A DNA stretch of 64,000 nt from Mycolicibacter terrae (lineage in GTDB: Bacteria > Actinomycetota > Actinomycetes > Mycobacteriales > Mycobacteriaceae): contig NZ_AP022564.1 of NCBI RefSeq assembly GCF_010727125.1, positions 2,790,001-2,854,000 of the forward strand, in the 5' to 3' direction. The translations under genes were made by a program, and so were the position numbers. Below the pieces are notes generated by a model. The model made no database searches. It was not told where the DNA came from and worked only from the letters and a program-made list of their open reading frames with translations. Below are positions 8,810 through 16,334 of this stretch, piece after piece (positions within the stretch are counted from its first letter, which is position 1; every line of letters starts with the position of its first letter).

Positions 8810-10033
8810 GTGAAAGAGCGCCTCACCGCCGATCAGCGCAACTCGTTCCTGGCCGCCCTGCTGGGCTGGTCGATGGATGCCTTCGACTACTTCATCGTGG
8901 TGTTCGTCTACGCCGACATCGCCAAGACCTTCGGCCACACCAAGACCGAGGTCGCGTTTTTGACCACGGCCACCCTGGTGATGCGCCCGGTAGGGGCGCT
9001 GCTGTTCGGTCTGTGGGCCGACCGGGTCGGCCGTCGGCTGCCCTTGATGGTGGACGTGATCTTCTACTCGACGGTGGGTTTCTTGTGCGCGTTCGCACCC
9101 AACTTCACCGTGCTGGTGATCCTGCGCCTGCTGTACGGAATCGGCATGGGAGGCGAATGGGGACTGGGTGCCGCGCTGGCGATGGAGAAGATCCCGCCGG
9201 AGCGGCGCGGGTTCTTCTCCGGGCTGCTGCAGGAGGGCTATCTGTTCGGCTATCTGGCCGCCACCGTTGCCTCGCTGCTGGTCAACGACTGGCTGGGGCT
9301 GTCCTGGCGCTGGCTGTTCGGGCTCTCCATCCTGCCTGCCATGGTCAGCTTGCTGATCCGCTACCGGGTCACCGAATCCGAGGTGTGGCAGGCCACCCAG
9401 GACCGGATGCGGCTGACCCGCACCAGGATTCGTGACGTGTTCACCGAGGCCAAGGTGATCCGCCGGTTCTGCTATCTGGTGTTGCTGATGACGGCGTTCA
9501 ACTGGATGAGTCACGGCACCCACGACATCTACCCGACTTTTTTGACCTCGGCCGACGGAGCGGGCCTGTCCCACGTCACGGCCAAGTGGATTGCGGTGAT
9601 CTACAACATCGGCGGGATCATCGGCGGCCTGTTCTTCGGCTCGCTGTCACAGCGATTGGGCCGGCGCTACGCGATCATCTGGGCCGCGGCGATGGGCTTG
9701 CCGATCGTGCCACTGTTCGCGCTGTCGCACAGCGCGGGCATGCTGTGCCTCGGCTCGTTTCTGATCCAGATCTGCGTGCAGGGCGCGTGGGGCGTGATCC
9801 CGGCACATCTGACCGAGATGTCGCCGGACGCGATCCGCGGCTTCTATCCGGGCGTGACCTACCAGCTGGGCAATCTCTTCGCCGCCTTCAACCTGCCGAT
9901 CCAGGAACACCTTGCGGCCGCTCACGGCTACCCGTTCGCCCTGGTGGTCACGGTGGTGCCGACACTGATCGCCGTCGTGGTGCTGACCGCGATCGGCAAG
10001 GACGCCACCGGGATCCGGTTCGGGACCTCCTAG
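8810..10033 (+). CDS. MFS transporter, carboxylate/sugar-acid symporter type
   Basis: A polytopic inner-membrane carrier of about 407 aa with 12 expected helices. The N-terminal signature [20 protein letters not shown] and the loop motif [10 protein letters not shown] are those of the metabolite:H+ symporters that carry lactate, sialic acid or aromatic acids. [17 protein letters not shown] segment follows. The start is uncertain: GTG at 8810 gives a family-like N-terminus ([14 protein letters not shown]), while an in-frame GTG at 8771 adds 13 residues with no clear ribosome site. It follows the sirtuin gene by about 50 bp. A palindromic repeat lies 3' of it. The substrate is not decidable. 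Confidence 0.85.
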   Translation: MKERLTADQRNSFLAALLGWSMDAFDYFIVVFVYADIAKTFGHTKTEVAFLTTATLVMRPVGALLFGLWADRVGRRLPLMVDVIFYSTVGFLCAFAPNFTVLVILRLLYGIGMGGEWGLGAALAMEKIPPERRGFFSGLLQEGYLFGYLAATVASLLVNDWLGLSWRWLFGLSILPAMVSLLIRYRVTESEVWQATQDRMRLTRTRIRDVFTEAKVIRRFCYLVLLMTAFNWMSHGTHDIYPTFLTSADGAGLSHVTAKWIAVIYNIGGIIGGLFFGSLSQRLGRRYAIIWAAAMGLPIVPLFALSHSAGMLCLGSFLIQICVQGAWGVIPAHLTEMSPDAIRGFYPGVTYQLGNLFAAFNLPIQEHLAAAHGYPFALVVTVVPTLIAVVVLTAIGKDATGIRFGTS

Positions 10034-10081
10034 CGCGAACTCGCCTGCCCGACGACCTCCCACGGGGCACGTCCCACCGGC

Positions 10082-10141
10082 GCGAGCGTGCACAGTTGTA
10101 CCCCGCCGACGGCGTGTCGCCGCGCAAACACGCGCGCTCGG
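10082..10141. repeat. 60-bp palindromic repeat, copy 1
   Basis: It begins GCGAGCGTGCACAGTTG and ends ACACGCGCGCTCGG, with GGCGTGTCGCC near the middle. It lies between the convergent MFS and P450 genes. A second copy in the opposite orientation lies at 39984-40043; the two share the first 17 bases, an 11-base core and most of the last 14. A hairpin-forming intergenic element or bidirectional terminator is a reasonable reading. Confidence 0.7.
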
Positions 10142-10189
10142 CCGTTTGGGGCCTGCGATGGGCCCCGATCGGGGGCCCCGAGCCCGGGG

Positions 10190-11449
10190 TCAGAACGTGC
10201 AGGGCATGGCACGGATGCCGTGGATGAAGCTGCCCGCCACGTACTCCGGCTCACCGGCCTCGATGTCCGGCAGCTGGCGGAGAAGTTCGCCGAAGATGGC
10301 GCGCAGCTGGGCCCGCGCCACGTGCGTCCCCAGGCAGTAATGCTGCCCACCGCCACCGAAACCGAGGTGCGGATTGGGGTCACGGCTCAGATCCAGGCGG
10401 TCCGGGTCCTCGAACACCGACTCGTCCCGGTTGCCGGACGCATAGAACATCGCCACCTTGTCACCGGCCCGGATGGTCTGACCGCCGAGCTCGTAATCGG
10501 TTGCGGCGGTGCGCCGGAAGGTCATCACCGGGGTGGCGTGACGAATGAACTCCTCGACGGCCATCCCGATGCGCCGGTCGAAATCCTCCAGCAGCCAGGC
10601 CCGTTGGTCGGGGAAGTCGGTCAGTGCCCGTAGCGCATGGCTGGTGGTCTGCCGCGTGGTGTCGTTGCCCGCCACCGAGAGCAGCACGAAGTAGGCGGCC
10701 ACTTCCGCGTCGGTGAGCCGATCACCATCGACCTCGGTGTTCACCAGGCTGCTGAACAGGTCGTCACCGGGGTTCTCGCGGCGCTGCGCGGCCAGCGTGC
10801 CGGCCACCTGATGCAGGTACGTCACGGACTCGAACATGACCTCCAGCGGGTTACGGCCGGCCAGACAGACCGGGTCGTTGGCCGTGACCAGTGCGTCCGC
10901 GGCCTCAGCGACCCGCTCCCGCTCGGACTCGGGGATGCCCATCATGTCCGACAGGGTGCGCAGCGGCAGCTCCTTGGCGCAGTAGTCGACGAAGTCGGCG
11001 CCGCTGCCGGCGGCCTTCAACTCTTGCACGATGGCCGTGGCACTGGCCTTGATCGAGTCCTCGATGCGTCGGACCTGCCGGGGGGTGAAGGCCGCGGTGG
11101 CCAACTTGCGCAGCTTGGTGTGCCGGGGCGGATCCATGGCCAGGAAGGACTGCGTCGTCTCCAGCAGCTCCGCGGGAAAGTTCTCGAACTGTACGCCCTT
11201 GCCGGACAGGAACACCTCGTTGGTGCGGCTCACAGTGACGATGTCGGCGTGGCGGGTGACGGCCCAATAGCCCGGATCGTCCGGATCATCGAGCACGGCG
11301 TCTTCGACCGGCGGGTGCCAGCTCACCGGCCGTTCGGCACGCAGCACCGCGAAGGAGCGTTCCCGCTCCGCGGCGGTACCGGACCAAAACGCCCGCGAGG
11401 ACAGGTCCACCGGGTCATAACCGCGGATCGTGGCTGGCGATGCTGTCAT
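10190..11449 (-). CDS. Cytochrome P450
   Basis: A 419-aa soluble bacterial P450 mono-oxygenase. The heme-thiolate loop reads GFGGGGQHYCLGTHVA with Cys372 as axial ligand. The I-helix oxygen-activation motif is VAGNDTT, the K-helix ExxR is in EEFIRHATPV, and the C-helix has MDPPRHTKLRKL. It most resembles the mycobacterial CYP group acting on steroid or fatty-acid side chains, but the family number cannot be assigned by eye. It is divergent from a TetR-type regulator with a 17-bp palindrome between them, so the regulator probably controls it. No ferredoxin gene is adjacent. Confidence 0.93.
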   Translation of the reverse strand: MTASPATIRGYDPVDLSSRAFWSGTAAERERSFAVLRAERPVSWHPPVEDAVLDDPDDPGYWAVTRHADIVTVSRTNEVFLSGKGVQFENFPAELLETTQSFLAMDPPRHTKLRKLATAAFTPRQVRRIEDSIKASATAIVQELKAAGSGADFVDYCAKELPLRTLSDMMGIPESERERVAEAADALVTANDPVCLAGRNPLEVMFESVTYLHQVAGTLAAQRRENPGDDLFSSLVNTEVDGDRLTDAEVAAYFVLLSVAGNDTTRQTTSHALRALTDFPDQRAWLLEDFDRRIGMAVEEFIRHATPVMTFRRTAATDYELGGQTIRAGDKVAMFYASGNRDESVFEDPDRLDLSRDPNPHLGFGGGGQHYCLGTHVARAQLRAIFGELLRQLPDIEAGEPEYVAGSFIHGIRAMPCTF

Positions 11450-11503
11450 GGGGCCTCCTCAGCGTATGACGCCGATCACAATCGGGTCACGCCGACAATA
11501 AGT

Positions 11504-11520
11504 CTAGACATCATGTCTAG
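11504..11520. promoter_or_regulatory. Candidate TetR operator: perfect 17-bp palindrome
   Basis: CTAGACAT and ATGTCTAG form perfect 8-bp arms around one central base. It lies between the divergent P450 and TetR genes and covers the first ATG of the TetR frame. TetR proteins usually bind such palindromes in their own intergenic region. If it is the operator, translation may begin at a GTG further downstream. Confidence 0.55.
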
Positions 11521-12190
11521 TCAAGATGTTGCATCACCCGCTAGGCTTCGCCGGGTGGCCTCGGTGACCCGCAAGCCCCAGATCAGCCGCCGGGAGCGGC
11601 GTGAGGAGATCGAGCGTCGGCTGCTCGACGCCACCGAGCGGCTGATGGGCGAAGGCGCCAGTTTCACCGAACTCAGCGTGGACCGGCTCGCCACCGAGGC
11701 CGGGATCTCACGCGCCAGCTTCTACATCTATTTCGAGGACAAGGGACATCTGCTGCGCCGGCTCGCCGGCCAGGTGTTCGGCGATCTCGCCTCGGGCGCC
11801 GAACGCTGGTGGAGTGTGGCGCACCGGCATGACCCCGACGATGTCCGCGCGGCGATGGCCGCGATCATCGCCAGCTATCGCCGGCACCAGCCGCTGCTGA
11901 TCGCGCTCAGCGAGATGGCAGGCTACGACCCGCAGGTGGCAGCCACCTACCGGGAGTTGCTGACCGCCATCTCGGGCCGGGTGGCCCAGATCATCGAAGC
12001 CGGCCAGGCCGACGGCTCCATTCGCCGCGCGTTACCCGCCACCGCCACCGCCAGCGCACTGACCTGGATGGTGGAGCGGGCCTGCCAGCAGAACCTCCCG
12101 GCCCGGGAAGCGGACTATGAGTCCGAGCTCGCCACCGCATTGACCGAAATCATCTGGGGCGCCCTGTATCTGAATCCCGCGGAGAAATAA
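11513..12190 (+). CDS. TetR-family transcriptional regulator
   Basis: Up to 225 aa. The N-terminal helix-turn-helix region reads RRLLDATERLM, then FTELSVDRLATEAGISRASFYIYFEDKGHLL, which is typical TetR/AcrR. A ligand-binding C-terminal domain follows (ALTWMVERACQQNL). The start is open: ATG at 11513 sits inside the palindrome, whereas GTG at 11555 or 11564 would give a protein starting VASVTRKPQ or VTRKPQISRRERR. It is divergent from the P450 gene and probably represses it; the inducing ligand is unknown. Confidence 0.85.
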   Translation: MSSQDVASPARLRRVASVTRKPQISRRERREEIERRLLDATERLMGEGASFTELSVDRLATEAGISRASFYIYFEDKGHLLRRLAGQVFGDLASGAERWWSVAHRHDPDDVRAAMAAIIASYRRHQPLLIALSEMAGYDPQVAATYRELLTAISGRVAQIIEAGQADGSIRRALPATATASALTWMVERACQQNLPAREADYESELATALTEIIWGALYLNPAEK

Positions 12191-12199
12191 CTCGGGCAC

Positions 12200-12961
12200 C
12201 TAGGCCCCGACCGGGCGGGTCCAGTCCGAGCGGTCATAGGAGTTCTCGATCCTCTTGCGTCGCTTCTTCAGCCGGTTGGGGAACAGCGCGCTGAGGCCAC
12301 AGGCCGGAGGCACGCGCGTCGGGGAGAAGACGTAGGTGATGTTGCCGCGATGGGTGCGGATGTTGGCGGGGCTGGCGATATCGAACCTGAAGTAGTTGTT
12401 GTGGATGGTCACCAGGCCCAGCAGAGCGTTTCTGACGGCCAACGAATCGACCTGCGGGGCAGGCAGATTCGGGAAGTCGGCCATGCCGTCGTACTGGCGG
12501 CACAGGTCCGTCACCGCGAAGCGGGTGTCCGCCGGCACGCCGACGCCACCGTAGTCGGGCAGTTTCATGAACGTGACCAGCTTGGGGTCGGCCTGGTAGA
12601 TGCCGTGGAACGGCTGCTCCGGGTTGGCAAGCAGCAGAAACGACACCCTGCCGGCAGGGACCGCCGACGTCGGCCCGTACTCGCGCAGCCATTTGCAGGC
12701 GACCTGCGCCCCCATGCTCACCGCGTAGACCAGCACATCCTCGGCACCGGGGTGACCGTTGAAGTGTGCGGTCAGCATGTCGTCGAGGGACCGCGCGCCG
12801 CGTTGCACCGCGGTGACCGCAGGCACGTAGCGCAGGCCGTCGAAGTAGGTGTTGGGGTACTTGACCCGTCTGACCGTCTTGCCCTTGGTGACCGCGCCGC
12901 GGCACATGAACCGCAGAAACCCGCTCCACCCCGCCCCGTCGATGGTGAATACGGTGCTCAT
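12200..12961 (-). CDS. PE-PPE-domain (serine hydrolase-like) protein
   Basis: A 253-aa stand-alone domain resembling the C-terminal PE-PPE alpha/beta hydrolase of mycobacterial PE/PPE proteins. It starts MSTVFTIDGAGWSGFLRFMC, has VKYPNTYFDGLRYVP, and a nucleophile elbow VYAVSMGAQVACKWL, where Ser sits in an A-x-S-x-G variant of GxSxG. A later LANPEQPFHGIY and a basic tail (RLKKRRKRIENSYDRSDW) follow. No PE or PPE N-terminal domain and no clear signal peptide are present. The ATG at 12961 is chosen because the upstream frame only overlaps proB. The gene begins 11 bp after proB. The substrate is unknown; related domains act as esterases. Confidence 0.7.
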   Translation of the reverse strand: MSTVFTIDGAGWSGFLRFMCRGAVTKGKTVRRVKYPNTYFDGLRYVPAVTAVQRGARSLDDMLTAHFNGHPGAEDVLVYAVSMGAQVACKWLREYGPTSAVPAGRVSFLLLANPEQPFHGIYQADPKLVTFMKLPDYGGVGVPADTRFAVTDLCRQYDGMADFPNLPAPQVDSLAVRNALLGLVTIHNNYFRFDIASPANIRTHRGNITYVFSPTRVPPACGLSALFPNRLKKRRKRIENSYDRSDWTRPVGA

Positions 12962-12972
12962 CGCAGCGGGTC

Positions 12973-14079
12973 CTACACCGCCACCAGGTCGTCGGCATGG
13001 ACGACGGGGCGGCGCGCGTCCGGCGCCAGTTCGGCGGTGGAATGGCCGATCATCCCGGCGAGTTCCACCGCGTCGTAGCCGACGACACCACGGGCCACCA
13101 CCGACCCGTCCGGGCCGCACAGTTCGACCACGTCGCCGCCGTGGAACCGGCCGGTCACCGCGGTGATTCCCGCCGGCAACAGGGATCGCCGGCGGCCCAG
13201 CACCGCCTCGACCGCACCGGCGTCCAGCGTCAGGGTGCCCGCCGCGTCGGCGGCGTGGCGCACCCAGAATCTGCGCGCCGACAAGCGATGCGACCGGGGC
13301 GCGAACACGGTGCCCACCGATGCCTCCGAGAGAGCCGCGGCCGCCTCACCGGCGGCTGCCAGCAGAACCGGAACCCCCGCGTCGGCGGCCAGCAGCGCCG
13401 AGGACAGCTTCGACACCATGCCGCCGGTGCCCAGGTGACTGCCCTCACCGGCCACCACGCCGGTGAGGTCGTCCGGGCCGGCCACCTCGGGTACCAGGCG
13501 GGCCGGCCCTTTGCGCGGGTCGGCGTCGTAGAGGCCGTCGATGTCGGAGAGCAGCACCAACGCGTCGGCACCGACCAGGTGGGCCACCAGCGCCGAGAGC
13601 CGGTCGTTGTCGCCGAACCGGATCTCGTTGGTGGCCACCGTGTCGTTCTCGTTGACGATCGCCACCGCGTGCAGGGCCCGCAACCGGTCCAGGGTGCGGG
13701 CAGCGTTGGTGTGCGACACCCGCATAGACACGTCCTGCGCGGTGAGCAGCACCTGCCCGACGGTCCGGCCGAACCGGCCGAAGGCGGCGCTCCACGCATT
13801 GACCAGTGCCACCTGGCCGACGCTGGCGGCTGCCTGCTTTGTCGCCAGGTCCGTTGGCCGCTTTGACAATCCCAACGGCTCCAGGCCGGCGGCGATGGCC
13901 CCGGACGACACGATCACCACGTCCGAGCCGGCTTTCATCCGAGCTTCGATCGCCTCGGCGAGCCCGGCCAGCCGGGCCGGGTCGAACATCCCATTCTCGG
14001 CGGTCAGCGCGGTGGTGCCGATCTTGACGACGACGCTGCGCGCGGCGCGAATCGCTTCGCGCGCACCGCTGCCGGTCAC
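12973..14079 (-). CDS. proB: Glutamate 5-kinase
   Basis: A 368-aa enzyme for the first step of proline synthesis, ATP-dependent phosphorylation of glutamate. The amino-acid kinase domain shows [44 protein letters not shown] and [14 protein letters not shown]-terminal PUA domain starts near 280 ([20 protein letters not shown]). It starts at a GTG that overlaps the obg stop (GTGA), so it is translationally coupled to obg. No proA lies in the window. Orthologous position: Rv2439c. Confidence 0.95.
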   Translation of the reverse strand: MTGSGAREAIRAARSVVVKIGTTALTAENGMFDPARLAGLAEAIEARMKAGSDVVIVSSGAIAAGLEPLGLSKRPTDLATKQAAASVGQVALVNAWSAAFGRFGRTVGQVLLTAQDVSMRVSHTNAARTLDRLRALHAVAIVNENDTVATNEIRFGDNDRLSALVAHLVGADALVLLSDIDGLYDADPRKGPARLVPEVAGPDDLTGVVAGEGSHLGTGGMVSKLSSALLAADAGVPVLLAAAGEAAAALSEASVGTVFAPRSHRLSARRFWVRHAADAAGTLTLDAGAVEAVLGRRRSLLPAGITAVTGRFHGGDVVELCGPDGSVVARGVVGYDAVELAGMIGHSTAELAPDARRPVVHADDLVAV

Positions 14080-15521
14080 GACTCCTCCGGACGTTCTCGG
14101 CGCTGTTTGCGCGCGATCTTGCGTTCAGCGGCGCCGATCCGGTCGCTGCGCTCAACCCGAACGTCGGTGCCTCTCCCGGACAACGGCATGTCGACCCCGG
14201 CCGGGGTGGCCGGCTCCCAGTCGAAGGTCATCTCCCCGATCGTCACCGCGCAACCCGGTTTGGCGCCCAAGCGCAGCAGCTCGTCCTCGACCCCGAGCCG
14301 GGCCAGCCGGTCACCGAGGTAGCCGACCGCCTCGTCGTTGTCGAAGTTGGTCTGGTGCACCCAGCGCTCGGGACGTGTCCCCTGCACAACGAAACCACCG
14401 TCGCCGTCTGCTTCCACGGTGAACCCGGTCTCCCCCGCGGGTATCGGCCGGATCACCGGCCGGCGCGCCACCGGCTCCGGCTGCGCAGCACGGTACGCCG
14501 ACACCATCTCGGCCAGCGCGAACATCAACGGGCGCAACCCTTCCCGACTCACAGTGGACACCATGAACACCGGCCAGCCACGTTCAGTCATGATGTCGTC
14601 GCGGACGAACTCGGCCATCTCGCGTGCTTCGGGCACGTCGATCTTGTTGAGCACCACCGCCCGGGGCCGATCGACCAGGTCACCGAGGGTTGAATCCCCT
14701 TGCATGGTGGGCGTGTAGGCGGCCAGTTCGGCTTCGATGGCCTCGATGTCGGAGAGCGGGTCGCGGCCCGGTTCCGCGGTGGCGCAGTCGACGACGTGTA
14801 CCAGCACCGCGCAACGTTCGATGTGGCGCAGGAAGTCCAAGCCCAGGCCACGGCCGGCCGAGGCGCCCGGGATCAGGCCCGGCACGTCGGCGGCGGTGAA
14901 GGTGTTCTCCCCGGCCGAGACCACGCCCAGGTTCGGCGCCAACGTGGTGAAGGGGTAGTCGGCGATCTTCGGTTTGGCCGCCGAGATCACCGAGACCAGC
15001 GCCGATTTGCCCGCCGAGGGAAACCCGATCAGGCCGACGTCGGCGACCGTCTTGAGTTCCAGGATGAGGTCACGGCTCTCGCCCTTCTCCCCCAGCAGCG
15101 CGAAGCCCGGCGCCTTGCGGGCCCGCGACACCAGCGCCGCGTTGCCCAGCCCGCCACGGCCGCCCGCGGCGGCTTCGAAGCGGGCGCCCGAGCCCACCAG
15201 ATCGGCCAACAGCCGTCCGTGTTCGTCGAGCACGACGGTGCCGTCCGGCACCTTGATCTCCAGGTCGGTCCCGGCGGCGCCGTCCTTGTTGCTGCCCTGG
15301 CCCTGCTTTCCGGATGCGGCGTTGATGTGCGGGCGGAAGTGGAAGTCCAACAGGGTGTGCACCTGCGCGTCAACGACCAGCACCACGCTGCCGCCGCGAC
15401 CACCGTTGCCGCCGTCCGGGCCGCCGAGCGGCTTGAATTTCTCCCGGTGAATCGACGCGCAGCCGTGGCCCCCGTCGCCGGCGCGTACATGGATGACGAC
15501 GCGGTCGACGAACCGGGACAT
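14076..15521 (-). CDS. obg: Obg GTPase (ribosome assembly / stress)
   Basis: A 481-aa GTPase. The glycine-rich Obg fold occupies the first ~160 residues ([30 protein letters not shown]). The G domain follows with G1 [12 protein letters not shown]3 [10 protein letters not shown] and G4 [10 protein letters not shown]-terminal OCT domain ([19 protein letters not shown]) and basic tail end the protein. The ATG at 15521 precedes the canonical [17 protein letters not shown]; upstream codons are not conserved. It follows rpmA by 48 bp, as in many bacteria where obg binds the 50S subunit, and overlaps proB. Orthologous position: Rv2440c. Confidence 0.96.
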   Translation of the reverse strand: MSRFVDRVVIHVRAGDGGHGCASIHREKFKPLGGPDGGNGGRGGSVVLVVDAQVHTLLDFHFRPHINAASGKQGQGSNKDGAAGTDLEIKVPDGTVVLDEHGRLLADLVGSGARFEAAAGGRGGLGNAALVSRARKAPGFALLGEKGESRDLILELKTVADVGLIGFPSAGKSALVSVISAAKPKIADYPFTTLAPNLGVVSAGENTFTAADVPGLIPGASAGRGLGLDFLRHIERCAVLVHVVDCATAEPGRDPLSDIEAIEAELAAYTPTMQGDSTLGDLVDRPRAVVLNKIDVPEAREMAEFVRDDIMTERGWPVFMVSTVSREGLRPLMFALAEMVSAYRAAQPEPVARRPVIRPIPAGETGFTVEADGDGGFVVQGTRPERWVHQTNFDNDEAVGYLGDRLARLGVEDELLRLGAKPGCAVTIGEMTFDWEPATPAGVDMPLSGRGTDVRVERSDRIGAAERKIARKQRRERPEES

Positions 15522-15569
15522 GGCGTTACTACCTATCCGGCGCCACAGGGCGCCCAATTACGCCGGCGA

Positions 15570-15830
15570 CTAGTCGCGGGCGACAGGCACGATGTTGACG
15601 GTCTTGCGGCCGCGTTTCTGGCCGAATTCGACCGCACCGGGTGCCGTGGCGAACAGCGTGTCGTCGCCGCCGCGCCCGACGTTGACACCCGGGTGGAAAT
15701 GGGTACCCCGCTGCCGCACCAGGATCTCGCCGGCCTTGACGACCTGGCCGCCGAACCGCTTGACACCGAGTCGCTGCGCGTTGGAGTCGCGCCCGTTCCT
15801 GGAGCTGGAAGCGCCCTTCTTGTGTGCCAT
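15570..15830 (-). CDS. rpmA: 50S ribosomal protein L27
   Basis: An 86-aa basic protein starting [20 protein letters not shown] with [20 protein letters not shown] and a C-terminal [11 protein letters not shown]. This is standard L27, which reaches the peptidyl-transferase centre with its N-terminal tail. There is no N-terminal pro-sequence of the Firmicutes type. It starts 12 bp after the rplU stop and is followed by obg, the usual rplU-rpmA-obg operon. Confidence 0.98.
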   Translation of the reverse strand: MAHKKGASSSRNGRDSNAQRLGVKRFGGQVVKAGEILVRQRGTHFHPGVNVGRGGDDTLFATAPGAVEFGQKRGRKTVNIVPVARD

Positions 15831-15842
15831 CTCGTTCGCTCC

Positions 15843-16154
15843 CTACTTGATTCCGGTGACCTTGAGCACGGTCAGCGGCTGACGGTGACCCTGCCGCTTG
15901 TGGTAGCCGGTCTTGTTCTTGAACTTGTGGATGCGGATCTTGGGGCCCTTGGTGTGCTCGAGCACCTCGCCGGTGACCGCGACCTTCGCCAGCTTGGCGG
16001 CATCGGTGGTGACGGTGGTGCCGTCCACGACCAGCGCGACCGGCAGCGAAACCGATGCACCCGGCTCGGAATCGAGCTTCTCGACCTTGAGCACGTCACC
16101 GACGGCAACCTTGTACTGCTTGCCGCCGGTTTTGACGATTGCGTACGTCGCCAT
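15843..16154 (-). CDS. rplU: 50S ribosomal protein L21
   Basis: A 103-aa L21: [20 protein letters not shown], then [20 protein letters not shown] and a C-terminal [11 protein letters not shown]. It is the first gene of the rplU-rpmA-obg-proB transcript. The 180 bp up to the end of rne hold its promoter, which I could not place confidently. In M. tuberculosis a dctA gene lies between rplU and rne (from memory); it is absent here. Confidence 0.98.
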   Translation of the reverse strand: MATYAIVKTGGKQYKVAVGDVLKVEKLDSEPGASVSLPVALVVDGTTVTTDAAKLAKVAVTGEVLEHTKGPKIRIHKFKNKTGYHKRQGHRQPLTVLKVTGIK

Positions 16155-16334
16155 CGTTGGTGTCTACCTCTACTTCTCGAGTACTTCTCGGGTGCCGCTC
16201 GCAGCGCACGCCATCGGGACTTGCGCAGGTGGTTGGGGTTTGTCCGCCCAGCTGGGTCATATCCGCCTGGCGACAACTGGTCTAGGGTACTTGACCAGCG
16301 ACTAAGGGGTCAAACCGGCGTTGCTCGCCTCTTT

